A DNA stretch of 64,000 bases from Rhizobium mongolense USDA 1844 (GCF_000419765.1 NZ_ATTQ01000022.1:38076-102075), one strand, 5' to 3'. Shown: positions 17,499 to 28,000, numbered from the stretch's first letter. The notes: a model not told the origin generated them from the letters alone. A program made the numbers and translations.

Positions 17499-19295
17499 TC
17501 AAAACGCCTCGGCCGGCAAGGTCATCATCGTCTCGGCGCCTGTCTCGATGCGGGCCTTGCGCAGCGCGGTTTCCGGCATGATGCGCTCCATGAAGAAGCG
17601 GGCGGTCACAAGCTTGTTCCTGAGATAGCTTTCGCGCGGCGTATCGCCGCTCGCAAGGCCATCCTCTGCGGCTTTCGCCATCTTCCCCCACATATAGCCC
17701 AGAACGACGAGACCGAAGAGATGCATGTAATCCGTCGAGCCGGCGCCGGCATTGTCAGGCTTTGCCATCGCATGCTGCATGAACCACATGGTCGCCGCCT
17801 GCACGTCGTTCAAGCCCTTCTTCAGGTTCTTGGTGAAGAAGGTCATCTTCTCGTCGTTGCGGTTCTCCTCGCAGAAATCGCCGATCTCCTTGAAGAGCGC
17901 CATGACGGCGCGGCCGCCGTTGAGACCCAGCTTGCGGCCGACGAGATCGAGCGCCTGGATGCCGTTGGCACCCTCGTAGATCATCGCGATGCGGGCGTCG
18001 CGCACGTACTGGCTCATGCCATGCTCTTCGATATAGCCGTGACCGCCGAAGATCTGCTGGGCCATGACGGCGTGATCGAAGCCCTTGTCGGTCATCACGC
18101 CCTTGAGGATCGGGGTGACGAGGCCGAGGATGTCATCCGCCGTCTGGCGCTCGGCATCGCTCGCGGAGCGGTGGGCGATGTCGGATTTCAGCGCTGTCCA
18201 GAGGAGGAACGCGCGGCCGGCCTCGTTGAAGGCGCGAATGGTCATCAGCGTGCGGCGGATATCCGGATGAACGATGATCGGATCGGCCTTCTTGTCCGGC
18301 GCCTTCGGGCCGGAGAGCGAACGGCCCTGGATGCGCTCGCGGGCGTAGTTCACGGCGTTCTGATAGGCGATTTCCGAGATCGAGAGGCCCTGCAGGCCGA
18401 CGCCGAGGCGCGCCTCGTTCATCATCACGAACATGGCGTTCAGGCCGCGGTTTTCCGCCCCGATCAGGAAGCCGGTCGCCTCGTCATAGTTCATGACGCA
18501 GGTGGCATTGCCGTGAATGCCCATCTTGTGCTCGATCGCGCCGCAGGAGACGGCGTTGCGGTCACCCGGCGTGCCGTCGGCAGTGACCAGGAACTTCGGC
18601 ACGATGAAGAGCGAGATGCCCTTGGTGCCTTCCGGCGCGCCCTCGATGCGGGCGAGCACGAGATGGACGATATTGTCCGTCATGTCGTGCTCGCCGGCGG
18701 AGATGAAGATCTTCTGGCCGGAAATCTTGTAGCTGCCGTCACGCTGCGGCACGGCCTTGGTGCGGAGCAGGCCGAGATCGGTGCCGCAATGCGGTTCGGT
18801 GAGGTTCATGGTGCCCGACCATTCGCCGGCAACCATCTTTGGCAGATAGGTCTGCTTCTGCTCGTCCGACCCGTGGACGACGATCGCCGCAATGGCGCCC
18901 TGCGTCAGCCCCGGATACATCATCAGCGACATGTTCGCCGCGGAGGTATATTCGCCGACTGCGGCATGCAGCGTGTAGGGAAGGCCCTGGCCGCCGAATT
19001 CCTCCGGCACGGCAAGACCGGTCCAGCCGCCTTCGCAATAGGTCTTGTAAGCTTGCCTGAAGCCCTTCGGCGTCGTGACCGAGCCGTCGTCCGCCCGCCT
19101 GCAGCCTTCCTGATCGCCGGAATAATTCAGCGGGAAGAGCACTTCCTCTGCCACCTTTGCCGCCTCGCCCAGAATGGCCTCGATCATATCCGGCGTCGCA
19201 TCGGCAAAACCCGGCAGGTTGTTGTAGCGCTCGATGCCTAGCACGTCGTTCAGCACGAACAGCGTATCGTTAACCGGAGCCTTGTAGACGGGCAT
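17499..19295 (-). CDS. acyl-CoA dehydrogenase with C-terminal extension
   Basis: A 598-residue flavoprotein oxidising acyl-CoA, first step of beta-oxidation. It starts MPVYKAPVNDTLFVLNDVL, and GGAGG lies upstream of ATG 19295; the frame to 19337 is longer but has no ribosome site. Seen: NLTEPHCGTDLG and KISGQKIFISAGEHD (FAD/substrate loops), GIHGNATCVMNYDEATG, the DARIAMIYEGANGIQALDLVGRK block containing the catalytic Glu, and an extra C-terminal helical domain of ~120 residues that distinguishes this ~600-residue class (DmdC-like) from 380-residue dehydrogenases. It is the first gene of the fad operon. Confidence 0.92.
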   Translation of the reverse strand: MPVYKAPVNDTLFVLNDVLGIERYNNLPGFADATPDMIEAILGEAAKVAEEVLFPLNYSGDQEGCRRADDGSVTTPKGFRQAYKTYCEGGWTGLAVPEEFGGQGLPYTLHAAVGEYTSAANMSLMMYPGLTQGAIAAIVVHGSDEQKQTYLPKMVAGEWSGTMNLTEPHCGTDLGLLRTKAVPQRDGSYKISGQKIFISAGEHDMTDNIVHLVLARIEGAPEGTKGISLFIVPKFLVTADGTPGDRNAVSCGAIEHKMGIHGNATCVMNYDEATGFLIGAENRGLNAMFVMMNEARLGVGLQGLSISEIAYQNAVNYARERIQGRSLSGPKAPDKKADPIIVHPDIRRTLMTIRAFNEAGRAFLLWTALKSDIAHRSASDAERQTADDILGLVTPILKGVMTDKGFDHAVMAQQIFGGHGYIEEHGMSQYVRDARIAMIYEGANGIQALDLVGRKLGLNGGRAVMALFKEIGDFCEENRNDEKMTFFTKNLKKGLNDVQAATMWFMQHAMAKPDNAGAGSTDYMHLFGLVVLGYMWGKMAKAAEDGLASGDTPRESYLRNKLVTARFFMERIMPETALRKARIETGAETMMTLPAEAF

Positions 19296-19358
19296 TGTTC
19301 GAATTCCTCCAATTCGGCAACCGGACGGGACCGGCATTTGAGAGTCTCTTACAAAATA

Positions 19359-19380
19359 TTGACGTTTGCGTAAACGTCAA
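19359..19380. promoter_or_regulatory. 22-bp palindromic operator of the fad operon
   Basis: TTGACGTTT (19359-19367) and AAACGTCAA (19372-19380) are a perfect inverted repeat around GCGT, 64 bases before the acyl-CoA dehydrogenase start. Read toward the operon, TTGACG can serve as a -35 box with TATTTT about 16 bases on as -10, so the palindrome fills the spacer, as MerR-type sites do. The motif resembles sites predicted for LiuR-type regulators of acyl-CoA catabolism; the regulator is not in the window. Confidence 0.65.
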
Positions 19381-19494
19381 ATTCTGCATTCGGGCAAATT
19401 TTTGGAAAGAACCTTTACGCCTGTCGGATGACTCCCGCTTGAAACGTCCTTCGGCTGTCAGACAGTGTCAGCAAATAGACGAGGAGACTATCCA

Positions 19495-19971
19495 ATGACC
19501 AAGGTCAGCACGAATATCTGGTTCGAAAAGAACGCAAAGGAAGCCGTCGAATTTTATGTCTCGATGGTGCCTAATTCTTCGATCCGGCGCACGACCGTAA
19601 TTCCCGCGGATACGCCCAGCGGGCCGGAGGGCAGCTGCAAGGTGATCGAGTTCAGGCTTGGCGATCAGGAGTTCACGGCGCTGGAGGCCGGGCCGCTCGA
19701 TCCGCTCAATCATTCGTTTTCGATCGTCGTCGCATGCGAGACGCAGGCCGAGATCGACCGGCTCTGGGATGGCTTCCTGCAAAACGGCGGCGTGCAGGAG
19801 GCATGCGGCTGGCTGAAGGACCGCTGGGGGCTTTCCTGGCAGGTCGTGCCGCGCGTGCTCGGCGAGATGATGGCCGACCCGGACCGGGCCAAGGCGCGAC
19901 GCATGACCGAAGTCATGCTGCAGATGGTCAAGCTCGATGTCGCGAAGCTTGAAGCGGCATTCCGAGGCTAA
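19495..19971 (+). CDS. VOC protein, PhnB-like (3-demethylubiquinone methyltransferase fold label)
   Basis: A 158-residue vicinal-oxygen-chelate protein beginning MTKVSTNIWFEKNAKEAVEFY, with VIEFRLGDQEFTALEAGP, CGWLKDRWGLSWQVVPRVLGEMM and a C-terminal helix RRMTEVMLQMVKLDVAKLEAAF. This pattern fits the PhnB-like group whose old methyltransferase label is not supported biochemically. GAGGAGA precedes ATG 19495. It is divergent from the fad operon, with the operator and two promoters in a 200-base gap; co-regulation is possible but not shown. Confidence 0.82.
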   Translation: MTKVSTNIWFEKNAKEAVEFYVSMVPNSSIRRTTVIPADTPSGPEGSCKVIEFRLGDQEFTALEAGPLDPLNHSFSIVVACETQAEIDRLWDGFLQNGGVQEACGWLKDRWGLSWQVVPRVLGEMMADPDRAKARRMTEVMLQMVKLDVAKLEAAFRG

Positions 19972-20018
19972 GCGGGATGCCGGATGATTCAGGCGGAGCC
20001 GTAGTTCCGCCCGCTGCT

Positions 20019-20879
20019 CTATCGCGCAAATTTCTTCGCGCCAGCAACGCAGGCCACGACGGCCAGCGTGACAGCAAACATGCTTAGGCTCACCTTCTCA
20101 TGAAGCAGCACAGCCGCAAGTGCCAGGCTGAAGAAGGGCTGCAGCAATTGCAGTTGGCCGACGGCTGCGATACCGCCGAGCGCAAGTCCGCGATACCAGA
20201 ATATGAAGCCGATCAGCATGCTGAAGAGGGAGACATAAGCAAGACCGATCCAAGACGTGCTTGCTGCATCCGGGAAGGACGGCGGCATGACGACGAGTGA
20301 CAGCATGAGCATGACCGGCAGCGAGAGAACGAGCGCCCAGGAAATAACCTGCCAGCCGCCCAGCTTGCGCGACAGCCGGCCCCCTTCCGCATAACCCAGC
20401 CCGCAGACGATGATCGCCGCGAGCATCAAGAGATCGCCGACCGAGGATGCGGCATCCTCGCGCATCAGCGCAAAGCCCGCGACGGTGGCGCTGCCGAGGC
20501 AGGAAAACAGCCAGAAGACCGGCCGTGGTCGCTCGCCGCCGCGCAGCACGCCAAAGACGGCCGTCGCCAGTGGCAGAAGGCCGATGAAAACTGTCGAGTG
20601 GGCCGAAGTGATATGCTTCAGCGCAAATGCGGTGAGCAGCGGAAAGCCGATGACCACGCCCAGCGACACCACAAGGAGCGAGACAAGATCGGCGCGGCCA
20701 GGACGCTTTTCGCGAAAGGCGAGCAGCAAGCATAAGGCAAGTATGCCAGCGATCGCGGCGCGGGCGACGGTAAGGAACAGCGGATCGAAATTTGCAACCG
20801 CAACGCGCGTCGCCGGAAGCGATCCGCTGAAGATCAATACTCCCAGAAACCCGTTGATCCAGCCGCCTGTCCTGTCCAT
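20019..20879 (-). CDS. EamA-family (DMT) exporter
   Basis: A 286-residue inner-membrane transporter with about ten hydrophobic helices in two EamA repeats (GFLGVLIFSGSLPATRVAV ... TSAHSTVFIGLLPLATAVFG in the first half, YVSLFSMLIGFIFWYRGLALGG in the second). Such proteins usually export amino acids or metabolites. ATG 20879 (MDRTGG) is chosen because GGGAG is 7 bases upstream; ATG 20885 is too close to it. It is divergent from a MocR regulator gene, an arrangement in which the regulator commonly controls the exporter. Confidence 0.85.
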   Translation of the reverse strand: MDRTGGWINGFLGVLIFSGSLPATRVAVANFDPLFLTVARAAIAGILALCLLLAFREKRPGRADLVSLLVVSLGVVIGFPLLTAFALKHITSAHSTVFIGLLPLATAVFGVLRGGERPRPVFWLFSCLGSATVAGFALMREDAASSVGDLLMLAAIIVCGLGYAEGGRLSRKLGGWQVISWALVLSLPVMLMLSLVVMPPSFPDAASTSWIGLAYVSLFSMLIGFIFWYRGLALGGIAAVGQLQLLQPFFSLALAAVLLHEKVSLSMFAVTLAVVACVAGAKKFAR

Positions 20880-20963
20880 CGCCATGCTCCCGTGTTTTCA
20901 TCGCTATCGACCGCAAGGGCTGGAACCGCCAGAGACAGTGCTATACAATCACCACAAACTGTT

Positions 20964-22424
20964 ATGGATACGGATGCAGTACAGATGGATCAACAATCGG
21001 CGAAGCGCGAGAGCGGCGGCAAGCGCATAGAAGGCGTCATGGCGGAAATCCGCAGCAGGATCGCAGCTCGCGGGCTGGTGCCGGGATCCCGCCTGCCCTC
21101 GGTGCGCGCCTTCGCAAAGACGATGCAGGTCTCGCCTTCGACTGTCGTGGAAGCCTATGAACGGCTGGCCGGCGAAGGCCTGATCCGTTCGCGGCCGGGT
21201 TCCGGCTTCTACGTTTCGAGCCCGCTTGCGCCGCTTACGCTTTCCGAGATCGGGCCGAAGCTCGATCGGGCGATCGATCCATTGTGGGTCTACCGACAGT
21301 CACTGGAAGACGCACCCGAACTGCTGAAGCCCGGATGCGGCTGGCTGCCGGCAAGCTGGATGCCGCAGGTAGCAATACGGAAGGCGCTTCGCGCGATCTC
21401 CCGCGGCGAAGGGCGGGTACTCGTAGATTATGGAACGCCGCTTGGGCTGCCGCAGCTAAGGCAACTGCTCTCGCGCCGCATGGGCGAGCGCGGCATTGCA
21501 GCAGCTCCCGACCACATCATTCTGACGGAGTCGGGCACGCAGGCGATCGACCTTCTGTGCCGTTTTCTGATCGAGCCGGGTGATGGCGTATTGGTGGACG
21601 ACCCCTGCTATTTCAATTTCCATGCACTGTTGCGCGCTCACCGGGCGAACGCCATTGGCGTTCCGATGACGCCCAGCGGGCCGGATATCGAGGCATTCGA
21701 GCGGGCGATCGATGAGCACCGGCCGCGGCTCTACATCACCAACTCATCAATCCATAACCCGACAGGCGCGACGTGTTCACCTGTTGTGGCACACCGCCTG
21801 CTGAAGCTTGCCGAGCGCGCCGGCCTGACAATCATCGAAGACGATATCTTCGCCGATCTCGAGCATGAGCCGGCTCCTCGTCTCGCCGCATTCGACGGGC
21901 TGGAGCGTGTGGTCCATATCGGCAGCTTCTCCAAGACGCTTTCTGCTTCTGTCCGTTGCGGCTTCATAGCCGCGAGAGCGGACTGGATCGAGCCGCTCAC
22001 CGATCTCAAGATGGCGACAAGTATCGGCGGCGGGCGGCTGTCGTCCGAACTGATCCTGCTGCTTTTGAAGGATGGCAGCTACCGCAAACATCTGGACGCA
22101 CTGCGCGTTCGCCTTTCAAGAGCGATGGACGAGACGGCAGCGCGGCTTGCGCCGCTCGGCATCACACCATGGATAAGGCCGCAGGCGGGCATGTTTGTCT
22201 GGTGTAAGTTGCCGGACGGCATAGACGCTGCCGATATCGCGCAAGCCTGCCTTGCCGACAACGTCGTCTTAGCGCCGGGCAATGCCTTCAGTCTGTCGCA
22301 GACAGCACGCGGTTTCCTTCGCTTCAATGTCGCCCAGTCGGATGATCCGAGGATATTCCGGTCGCTTGAGAGAGCGCTGAAGAATGCGGCGCGCAGTCCC
22401 GGCCTGCTGACTGGCAATCGCTGA
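20964..22424 (+). CDS. MocR-type GntR/aminotransferase transcriptional regulator
   Basis: Residues ~15-90 are a GntR winged helix (EIRSRIAARGLVPGSRLPSVRAFAKTMQVSPSTVVEAYERL), followed by a class I aminotransferase-like domain with ESGTQAIDLLCRFLI, HNPTGAT, and the PLP lysine in GSFSKTLSASVRCGF. MocR proteins bind PLP and act on vitamin B6, GABA or export genes. ATG 20964 gives 486 residues; ATG 20985 is also possible, and a TATACAAT -10-like box at about 20942 lies close to both. Its divergent neighbour, the EamA exporter, is the likely target. Confidence 0.88.
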   Translation: MDTDAVQMDQQSAKRESGGKRIEGVMAEIRSRIAARGLVPGSRLPSVRAFAKTMQVSPSTVVEAYERLAGEGLIRSRPGSGFYVSSPLAPLTLSEIGPKLDRAIDPLWVYRQSLEDAPELLKPGCGWLPASWMPQVAIRKALRAISRGEGRVLVDYGTPLGLPQLRQLLSRRMGERGIAAAPDHIILTESGTQAIDLLCRFLIEPGDGVLVDDPCYFNFHALLRAHRANAIGVPMTPSGPDIEAFERAIDEHRPRLYITNSSIHNPTGATCSPVVAHRLLKLAERAGLTIIEDDIFADLEHEPAPRLAAFDGLERVVHIGSFSKTLSASVRCGFIAARADWIEPLTDLKMATSIGGGRLSSELILLLLKDGSYRKHLDALRVRLSRAMDETAARLAPLGITPWIRPQAGMFVWCKLPDGIDAADIAQACLADNVVLAPGNAFSLSQTARGFLRFNVAQSDDPRIFRSLERALKNAARSPGLLTGNR

Positions 22425-22505
22425 CTGAAAGCAGCGTTTGCTTCTGCGGGCGAACACGCTACATTTCGCTGGCTAACCGAAGAGAGCCCTGGGAGGAGCG
22501 ATTTC

Positions 22506-22877
22506 ATGAGACGGATGTGGCCTGAGGAGTTCAATTCCATCCTGGACGGCGCAGAGGAAGTGACGCTGACGCTTTCGGCGATCGTCCACGAGGACGGATC
22601 GCGCAGCGAGGCGATCAGCAGGCAGGCCCTGAAAGTCCGCATTCCGATGGAGGATTACGAGCGTATCTGGCCATTGGCGGAAGCCCGCTACCGGCTCGGC
22701 GGAAAATTCGCCGGCAAGGCGATCACGCTGATCACCACCAATCCGCATTACCATGCCTGGCACCCGGCTGACGGCGGCAGTATCGAGAACACCTCCGATA
22801 GTGGCAGGCACTACAGGACGAATTACATCGTCGCGCATTTCCTGCTCGATGATGTGCGCGAGACGGCGGCCGCCTAA
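22506..22877 (+). CDS. conserved hypothetical protein, 123 residues
   Basis: A soluble protein beginning MRRMWPEEFNSILDGAEEV, with no signal or membrane segment. GGGAGGAG lies 8 bases upstream of the ATG. It is rich in charged residues and includes RIPMEDYERIWPLAEARYRLGG and ITLITTNPHYHAWHPADGG, the latter with three His and a Trp that could bind metal. I do not recognise the family. It is 80 bases after the MocR gene and convergent with the PLP-enzyme gene 13 bases away. Confidence 0.65.
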   Translation: MRRMWPEEFNSILDGAEEVTLTLSAIVHEDGSRSEAISRQALKVRIPMEDYERIWPLAEARYRLGGKFAGKAITLITTNPHYHAWHPADGGSIENTSDSGRHYRTNYIVAHFLLDDVRETAAA

Positions 22878-22890
22878 CGCCACCTGCCCC

Positions 22891-24174
22891 TTAAGCTTCG
22901 TCCAGAGCGAGCGCCAGATCGGCGATCAGATCGTCCGGATGCTCGATGCCGATCGACAGCCGGATGGTCGATTCCAGAACGCCGATGCGCTGGCGCACAT
23001 CTGCCGGAACCCCGGAATGGGTCATCGCGGCCGGATGGCTGGCGAGCGATTCCGTGCCGCCGAGGCTGACGGCAAGCTTGAAGATCTTCAGCGCGTTCAG
23101 GAACTTGAAGGAGGCCGGCTGGCCACCCTTGATATCGAAAGAGAAGGTGGAGCCGGCGCCCGTGCACTGCGCGGCAAAGGTGCGGCCGAGTGGCGATTCC
23201 GGATCATGGTAGGGCAGATAGTGGATCTTGTCGACCTTCGGGTGGTCGCGGAGAAAATCGGCAACGGCGCGCGCATTGCTGTTGGCCCGCTCCATACGGA
23301 TCTGCAGCGTTTCCAGCGAGCGCCCGAGCATCCAGCAGGAATGCGGATCGAGCTGCGTGCCGATCGAGCCGCGAAGCGCCTTCACCTGTTTGATCACCGC
23401 TTTGGGGCCGAGGACAGCGCCGGCGATGAGGTCCGAATGGCCGCCGACATATTTGGTCAGCGAATAAAGCGAGATATCCGCGCCATGTTCGATCGGGCGC
23501 TGGAAGACCGGGCCGAGCAGCGTGTTGTCGCAGACGACAATTGGCTTGTGGTCCTGCGTTTTTCCAATCGCATCCGCGATGCGGCGGATCATGGCGACAT
23601 CGACGAGGCTGTTGGTGGGATTGGCGGGCGTTTCGACGAGGATGACCGAGACCCGGCCTTTCGACATAGCTTCTTCTGCAGCCGCTTTTACCGATGCCTC
23701 GCTGACGCCATCGGCGAAGCCGACGGCGGAAACGCCAAGATTGAGGAAGGTCTTCGCCAGCAGCGTCTCGGTGCCGCCATAGAGCGGCTGCGAATGAAGG
23801 ATCGCATCGCCGGGCCGGACGAAGGCAAGCAGCGTGGTTGCGATCGCCGCCATGCCGGAGGAAAAGAGCGCGCCGCTTTCCGTCCGCTCATAGACGGCGA
23901 GCCTGTCTTCGACGATCTCGCTGTTCGGGTGGTTGAAGCGCGAATAGACAAGGCCGGCACCCTTGCCTGCCGGCGGTTCGCGGCGGCCCGACACATAATC
24001 GAAGAAATCGCGGCCATCCTCGGCGGTGTTGAAGACGAAGGTCGAGGTCAGGAAGACCGGCGGCTTGACCGCGCCTTCGGAAAGCTCCGGATCGTACCCG
24101 TAGTTCAGCATCAGTGTTTCCGGATGCAGCGCGTGATTGCCGATATGGGTTCTCGAAGGGTGGGGCGCGGTCAT
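22891..24174 (-). CDS. Cys/Met metabolism PLP enzyme (cystathionine gamma-synthase/methionine gamma-lyase family)
   Basis: A 427-residue fold-type I PLP enzyme. Seen: LVYSRFNHPNSEIVEDRLA and FSSGMAAIATTLLAF (phosphate and substrate region), PLYGGTETLL with the stacking Tyr, ETPANPTNSLVDV, the PLP-binding Asp in VVCDNTLLGP, and the Schiff-base Lys in SLYSLTKYVGGHSD. The length exceeds the usual ~390-400. Substrate cannot be fixed between gamma-synthase, gamma-lyase and O-acylhomoserine sulfhydrylase. The divergent Lrp-family regulator resembles the mdeA-mdeR arrangement of Pseudomonas, which favours methionine gamma-lyase. ATG 24174 (MTAPHPS) was preferred over the longer frame. Confidence 0.88.
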   Translation of the reverse strand: MTAPHPSRTHIGNHALHPETLMLNYGYDPELSEGAVKPPVFLTSTFVFNTAEDGRDFFDYVSGRREPPAGKGAGLVYSRFNHPNSEIVEDRLAVYERTESGALFSSGMAAIATTLLAFVRPGDAILHSQPLYGGTETLLAKTFLNLGVSAVGFADGVSEASVKAAAEEAMSKGRVSVILVETPANPTNSLVDVAMIRRIADAIGKTQDHKPIVVCDNTLLGPVFQRPIEHGADISLYSLTKYVGGHSDLIAGAVLGPKAVIKQVKALRGSIGTQLDPHSCWMLGRSLETLQIRMERANSNARAVADFLRDHPKVDKIHYLPYHDPESPLGRTFAAQCTGAGSTFSFDIKGGQPASFKFLNALKIFKLAVSLGGTESLASHPAAMTHSGVPADVRQRIGVLESTIRLSIGIEHPDDLIADLALALDEA

Positions 24175-24301
24175 TGACGGTCTCCTCAGGCCGATGGATT
24201 GGAACTGAAACAGCAAATTATATCAAATGCGGAGGCACGTTCTTGCTATTTGGCGCAGGAGGATGTCTTTGGAAGCAACTTCCTGCGGAGCAATCTGAAA
24301 T

Positions 24302-24760
24302 ATGGCGCAGAAAATTGCCGATGAGACGGACCGGCGTATCCTGAAGGAACTGACGGCCGATGCGCGGATCACCAACAACGAGCTTGCCGAGCGCGTGGGG
24401 CTTTCAGCTTCCGCCTGCCTTCGCCGGCTGCGGCGACTGGAGGAGACGGGCGTCATAAAGGGCTACACGGCGCTGGTCGATCCGACCGCGGAAGGCTGGA
24501 CGATGACGGCAATCGCCTCCGTACGGCTCAGCCGCCAGAACGAGGACGAGATCGAGATGTTCGAGACTGCCGTACGCAGCTGGGACGAAGTGCTCGAGTG
24601 CCATCTTGTCACCGGCTCGCGCGACTATGTCCTGAAGGTGATGAGCGCGGGGCTGGATCAATACGAGCGCTTCATCAAGGAGAAGATCGCGCGGTTGAGA
24701 TGCGTCGATACGATTGAGACCAGCTTTGTGATGAACACCATCAAGGAGCGGCGCATCTAG
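24302..24760 (+). CDS. Lrp/AsnC-family transcriptional regulator
   Basis: A 152-residue regulator. The N-terminal helix-turn-helix is DRRILKELTADARITNNELAERVGLSASACLRRLRRLEETGVIKGY; the C-terminal RAM effector domain includes VLECHLVTGSRDYVLKVMSAGLDQYERF and TSFVMNTIKERRI. Such proteins form octamers that sense amino acids. It is divergent from the Cys/Met PLP enzyme gene with a 127-base gap, so it likely controls that gene in response to methionine or a related amino acid. Confidence 0.93.
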   Translation: MAQKIADETDRRILKELTADARITNNELAERVGLSASACLRRLRRLEETGVIKGYTALVDPTAEGWTMTAIASVRLSRQNEDEIEMFETAVRSWDEVLECHLVTGSRDYVLKVMSAGLDQYERFIKEKIARLRCVDTIETSFVMNTIKERRI

Positions 24761-24809
24761 CTCAAAATGTGTGCCGATTTACCGAAACATTAAAAAATTC
24801 TCACGGAAG

Positions 24810-24824
24810 TTAACGGCTTGTTTA
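24810..24824. promoter_or_regulatory. CtrA-like binding motif upstream of podJ
   Basis: TTAA-N7-TTTA occurs 190 bases before the podJ start; one base differs from the CtrA consensus TTAA-N7-TTAA. It sits in an A/T-rich stretch of the otherwise GC-rich intergenic region, as cell-cycle promoters often do. The match is suggestive only. Confidence 0.35.
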
Positions 24825-25014
24825 CCACGTTTCGTGAAAGGTGCGGGGTGAGCAGTGGTGATCCGCATTCCTTTTTCAAGTCTCGCGTTTACTTGGAGTG
24901 CCGCTACGCCGTTCAAGTTGAGAAAAGTCTAATAAACTGCTCTCCGGTGAACGGTCTCTCAAGCCAATGGCCTGGCCCTGACGAGGGTCCCGAGCAGACG
25001 AAGCGAGCAGGAAG

Positions 25015-28000
25015 ATGAACGGATCGCGATCCAATATCCCCCGGCATTCCGACAGAGCATCGCTCGATGCGCTGAACCGCACGATCGAGGGGCTTGAGGC
25101 ACGCATCGAAGGGCTGATGGGCAAGGGAAGCCGCGAGCCGAGGCAGCAGCCGGCCGCCGCGGAGCGCGAAAGCTACGGCAGACCTTACGAACCGGCTTAC
25201 ATGAGGCCGGAAGCGCGGCCTGACCCGCTCGCAGAAATTCGCGAGCGCCAGCGCACGCTCGATGCCGGTCGTGAACGCGCAGCCGCCGAACGTGCAGTTT
25301 ACCGCGAACCGGCATCGGCCCCGCGCATGCCGGCACCGCAGGCTGCACCTGCTTACGCTACCTCGCCCGACACGATGACCGAAATTGCCCAGGCGCTCGT
25401 CAACCTGCGCCAGGACCTGAAGCGCGACATTTCGGACGGCGTAGCGCGCGAGATGGATGCGCTGCGCACGGAACTGCGCGAGATCAAGACGAGCGCGCAG
25501 GACCGGCATTTCGCCGACGACATCCGCGAAGACATGGGCCGGCTCGCCCAAAGCATCAACCAGCTCTCCAGTCGTTCGGCTGGCCCCGAGGCTGCGGGCC
25601 TGCGAAATGAATTCGAAGAGCTGCGCTCACTGATGGACGGGCTTGCCCGCGAGGATTCCATCCGCCACATGGAACACCGCTGGGACGGCTTCGAGAACCA
25701 GCTGCATGCGCTGGACACAGCAGGCCTGCAGGAAGAGCTGGTGTCGCTCGCCTATCGGCTCGAGGATATCAAGCGCCATATCGGCGGCATGGGCGAGAGC
25801 CCGGCAGTGCGCGCCCTGGAAGACAAGCTGATTGCGATCGCCACCGCGATGGAGCAATTCGGCAGCATGATCCAGCCGCATGACCGCGCCATGGCCGAGC
25901 AGTTTGCCGCGATGGATATGCGCCTTGACGAGATCAGCCGTGCGATCGCGGCAAGCGGGCGCAGCGCGGCAAGCGGCGACCCGGCGCTGATGCATCGCCT
26001 CGAAGGCCGGCTGAATGCGCTGGCCGAGCAGATCGATATGGTGGGCCGCAGTGCGGAAAGCCACGCCCTGCCCGCCGAGGGCCTTGCCGACCGGCTGGAA
26101 ATGCTGACGCGGCGCGTCGAGGAACTCGCCAATACCAAGGCGACGGCACGCCTCGACGAGCGGCTCGAGCAGCTTTCCTTCATGCTCGAGCGTGCCCAGA
26201 AGACGGTTCCGCAGGCAGATCTCAACGGCACGCTCGCCGACATCTCCCGCAAGATCGACGCGCTGGAAAGCGGCGCAGTCAACGACGCGCTGGCGGAACG
26301 GCTGGACTATCTTGCGCGCCGCATCGACCAGATGGACGTGCAGCCTGCGCCTGGCGCGGCTACCGATGACGGTGCATTCCGCCGCATCGAGGGGCGCCTC
26401 AGCGACATCGCGGCACGCCTCGAGGAAAGTACGGCGGCGGCGCCGACCGATTCGCGAGCCCTGAAGAACCTCGAAGACCAGATTGCCGGTCTTTCAGCGC
26501 TGATGAACACGCCGCGCGCCGGCGGTGACGGCATTCCCGTCGAGCTCGACCGCCGCATGGGTGCGATCGAAGACTATATGGCGACCAGCGACGAATACAT
26601 CATCGAGGCGGCCCGCCAGGCGGCCGAAGCCGTCGTCGAGGCCTATTCCCGCAACGGCGGTCTTCAGGTCGGCGGAGTCCCAGCCGCCGATATGTCGGCG
26701 CTCAATGCGCTCGCCGAAGATCTGCGGCATCTGGAAGAGCTTAGCCGCAGCAGCGATGAACGCACGCACAAGACATTCCAGGCGCTGCACGAGACACTGG
26801 TGCAGATCGCCGACAGGCTCGACGACATGGAAACCCGCAGCCGGCCGGCCGCACGAATGCCCGCCGCAAATGCCGATTTCGAGATCGATCCTTACGCGCT
26901 GGTCCCCGCCGGTGCCGAGGAAAGCGAGACGCAGGCCGTGTTCGGCCAGAAGGGTGCCTCGCCGCTCCTGCGCACGGCGGAAAGCGTCAGCGAGCCTGTC
27001 GTGCCTGCGCATGTTGTGCCCACGGCCGATACGAGCGCGAGCGCAATCGAAGCCGCAACCAATCCCGCTCGAGCCGCCACGCCCGCAAAAGGCAGCCTGC
27101 TTGCAGCACTCGGCAAGCGGCTGATTCCGGGCAAGAAGACGGAGAAGGCCAAGGCTGTCGAGCGGACCGTCATCGATCCCGCGCCGTCGATCGATCCGGT
27201 CGATCTGATGCCTGGCGAGGAAGCATCGAACGAGCCGCTGGAGCCAGGCTCGGGCGCACCGGACGTGAAGAAGATCCTGGAGCGCGTGCGCGCCAGCCAG
27301 GCCGCCGCACGCAACAATCCGAAGCCGGCAACGGAAAACGAGCGCGCCGACTATATCGCCGCCGCCCGCCGCGCAGCCCAGGCCGCCGCCATGGAAGCCG
27401 ATCCAAAGGCCCAGCCGGTCAAGGCGGAGAAGAAATCCAAGGCGCCAAAGCCTGCCGGCGGTGCCAGCGCCTTCAGCCGCTTCCGCCGTCCACTTCTACT
27501 TGCTGCAGGCGCCGTGCTGCTCGCCATCATGGCCTTCCCCCTTGCCCGCACGCTGACCAGCGGTGAACAGGCCCCTCCGGCCGAAGTCTCGGTGCTTTCG
27601 GATGCAGCGCAGAACCCCGTTGCAGCCAATAGTTCGGCCATGCCGGAACAGAGTGCGGAAGCAACCGCAGCCGTCACTCCGACGGAATCCGCAGAACCCG
27701 AGGCCGCAGCACCGCCCGCCTTAGGGACGGCACAGACCGAGCCCGAAGCCGCCATGCAGCCCGCGCCAGCCGGCCACCTGACCGACGTCGCACCGCTTGA
27801 CGGCGAAGGTGCCTCGACGCTGACGCCAGGCGCACCGGCACAGGATGCTGCGGCGTTTTCGCCCAATGATGTTCCCGCTTCCATGAATGCCTCGCCCGCG
27901 GCACCTTCCATATCCGTGCCGGACACCGTTCAGCCGCAGGCGCTTGCAGACGCCGCCCGCAACGGCGACCAGCTCGCGCTCTTCGAGATCGGCGCACGCT

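Noticed and set aside
17721..19241. 506-residue frame antisense to the acyl-CoA dehydrogenase
   Set aside because: Shadow frame of a well-supported gene.
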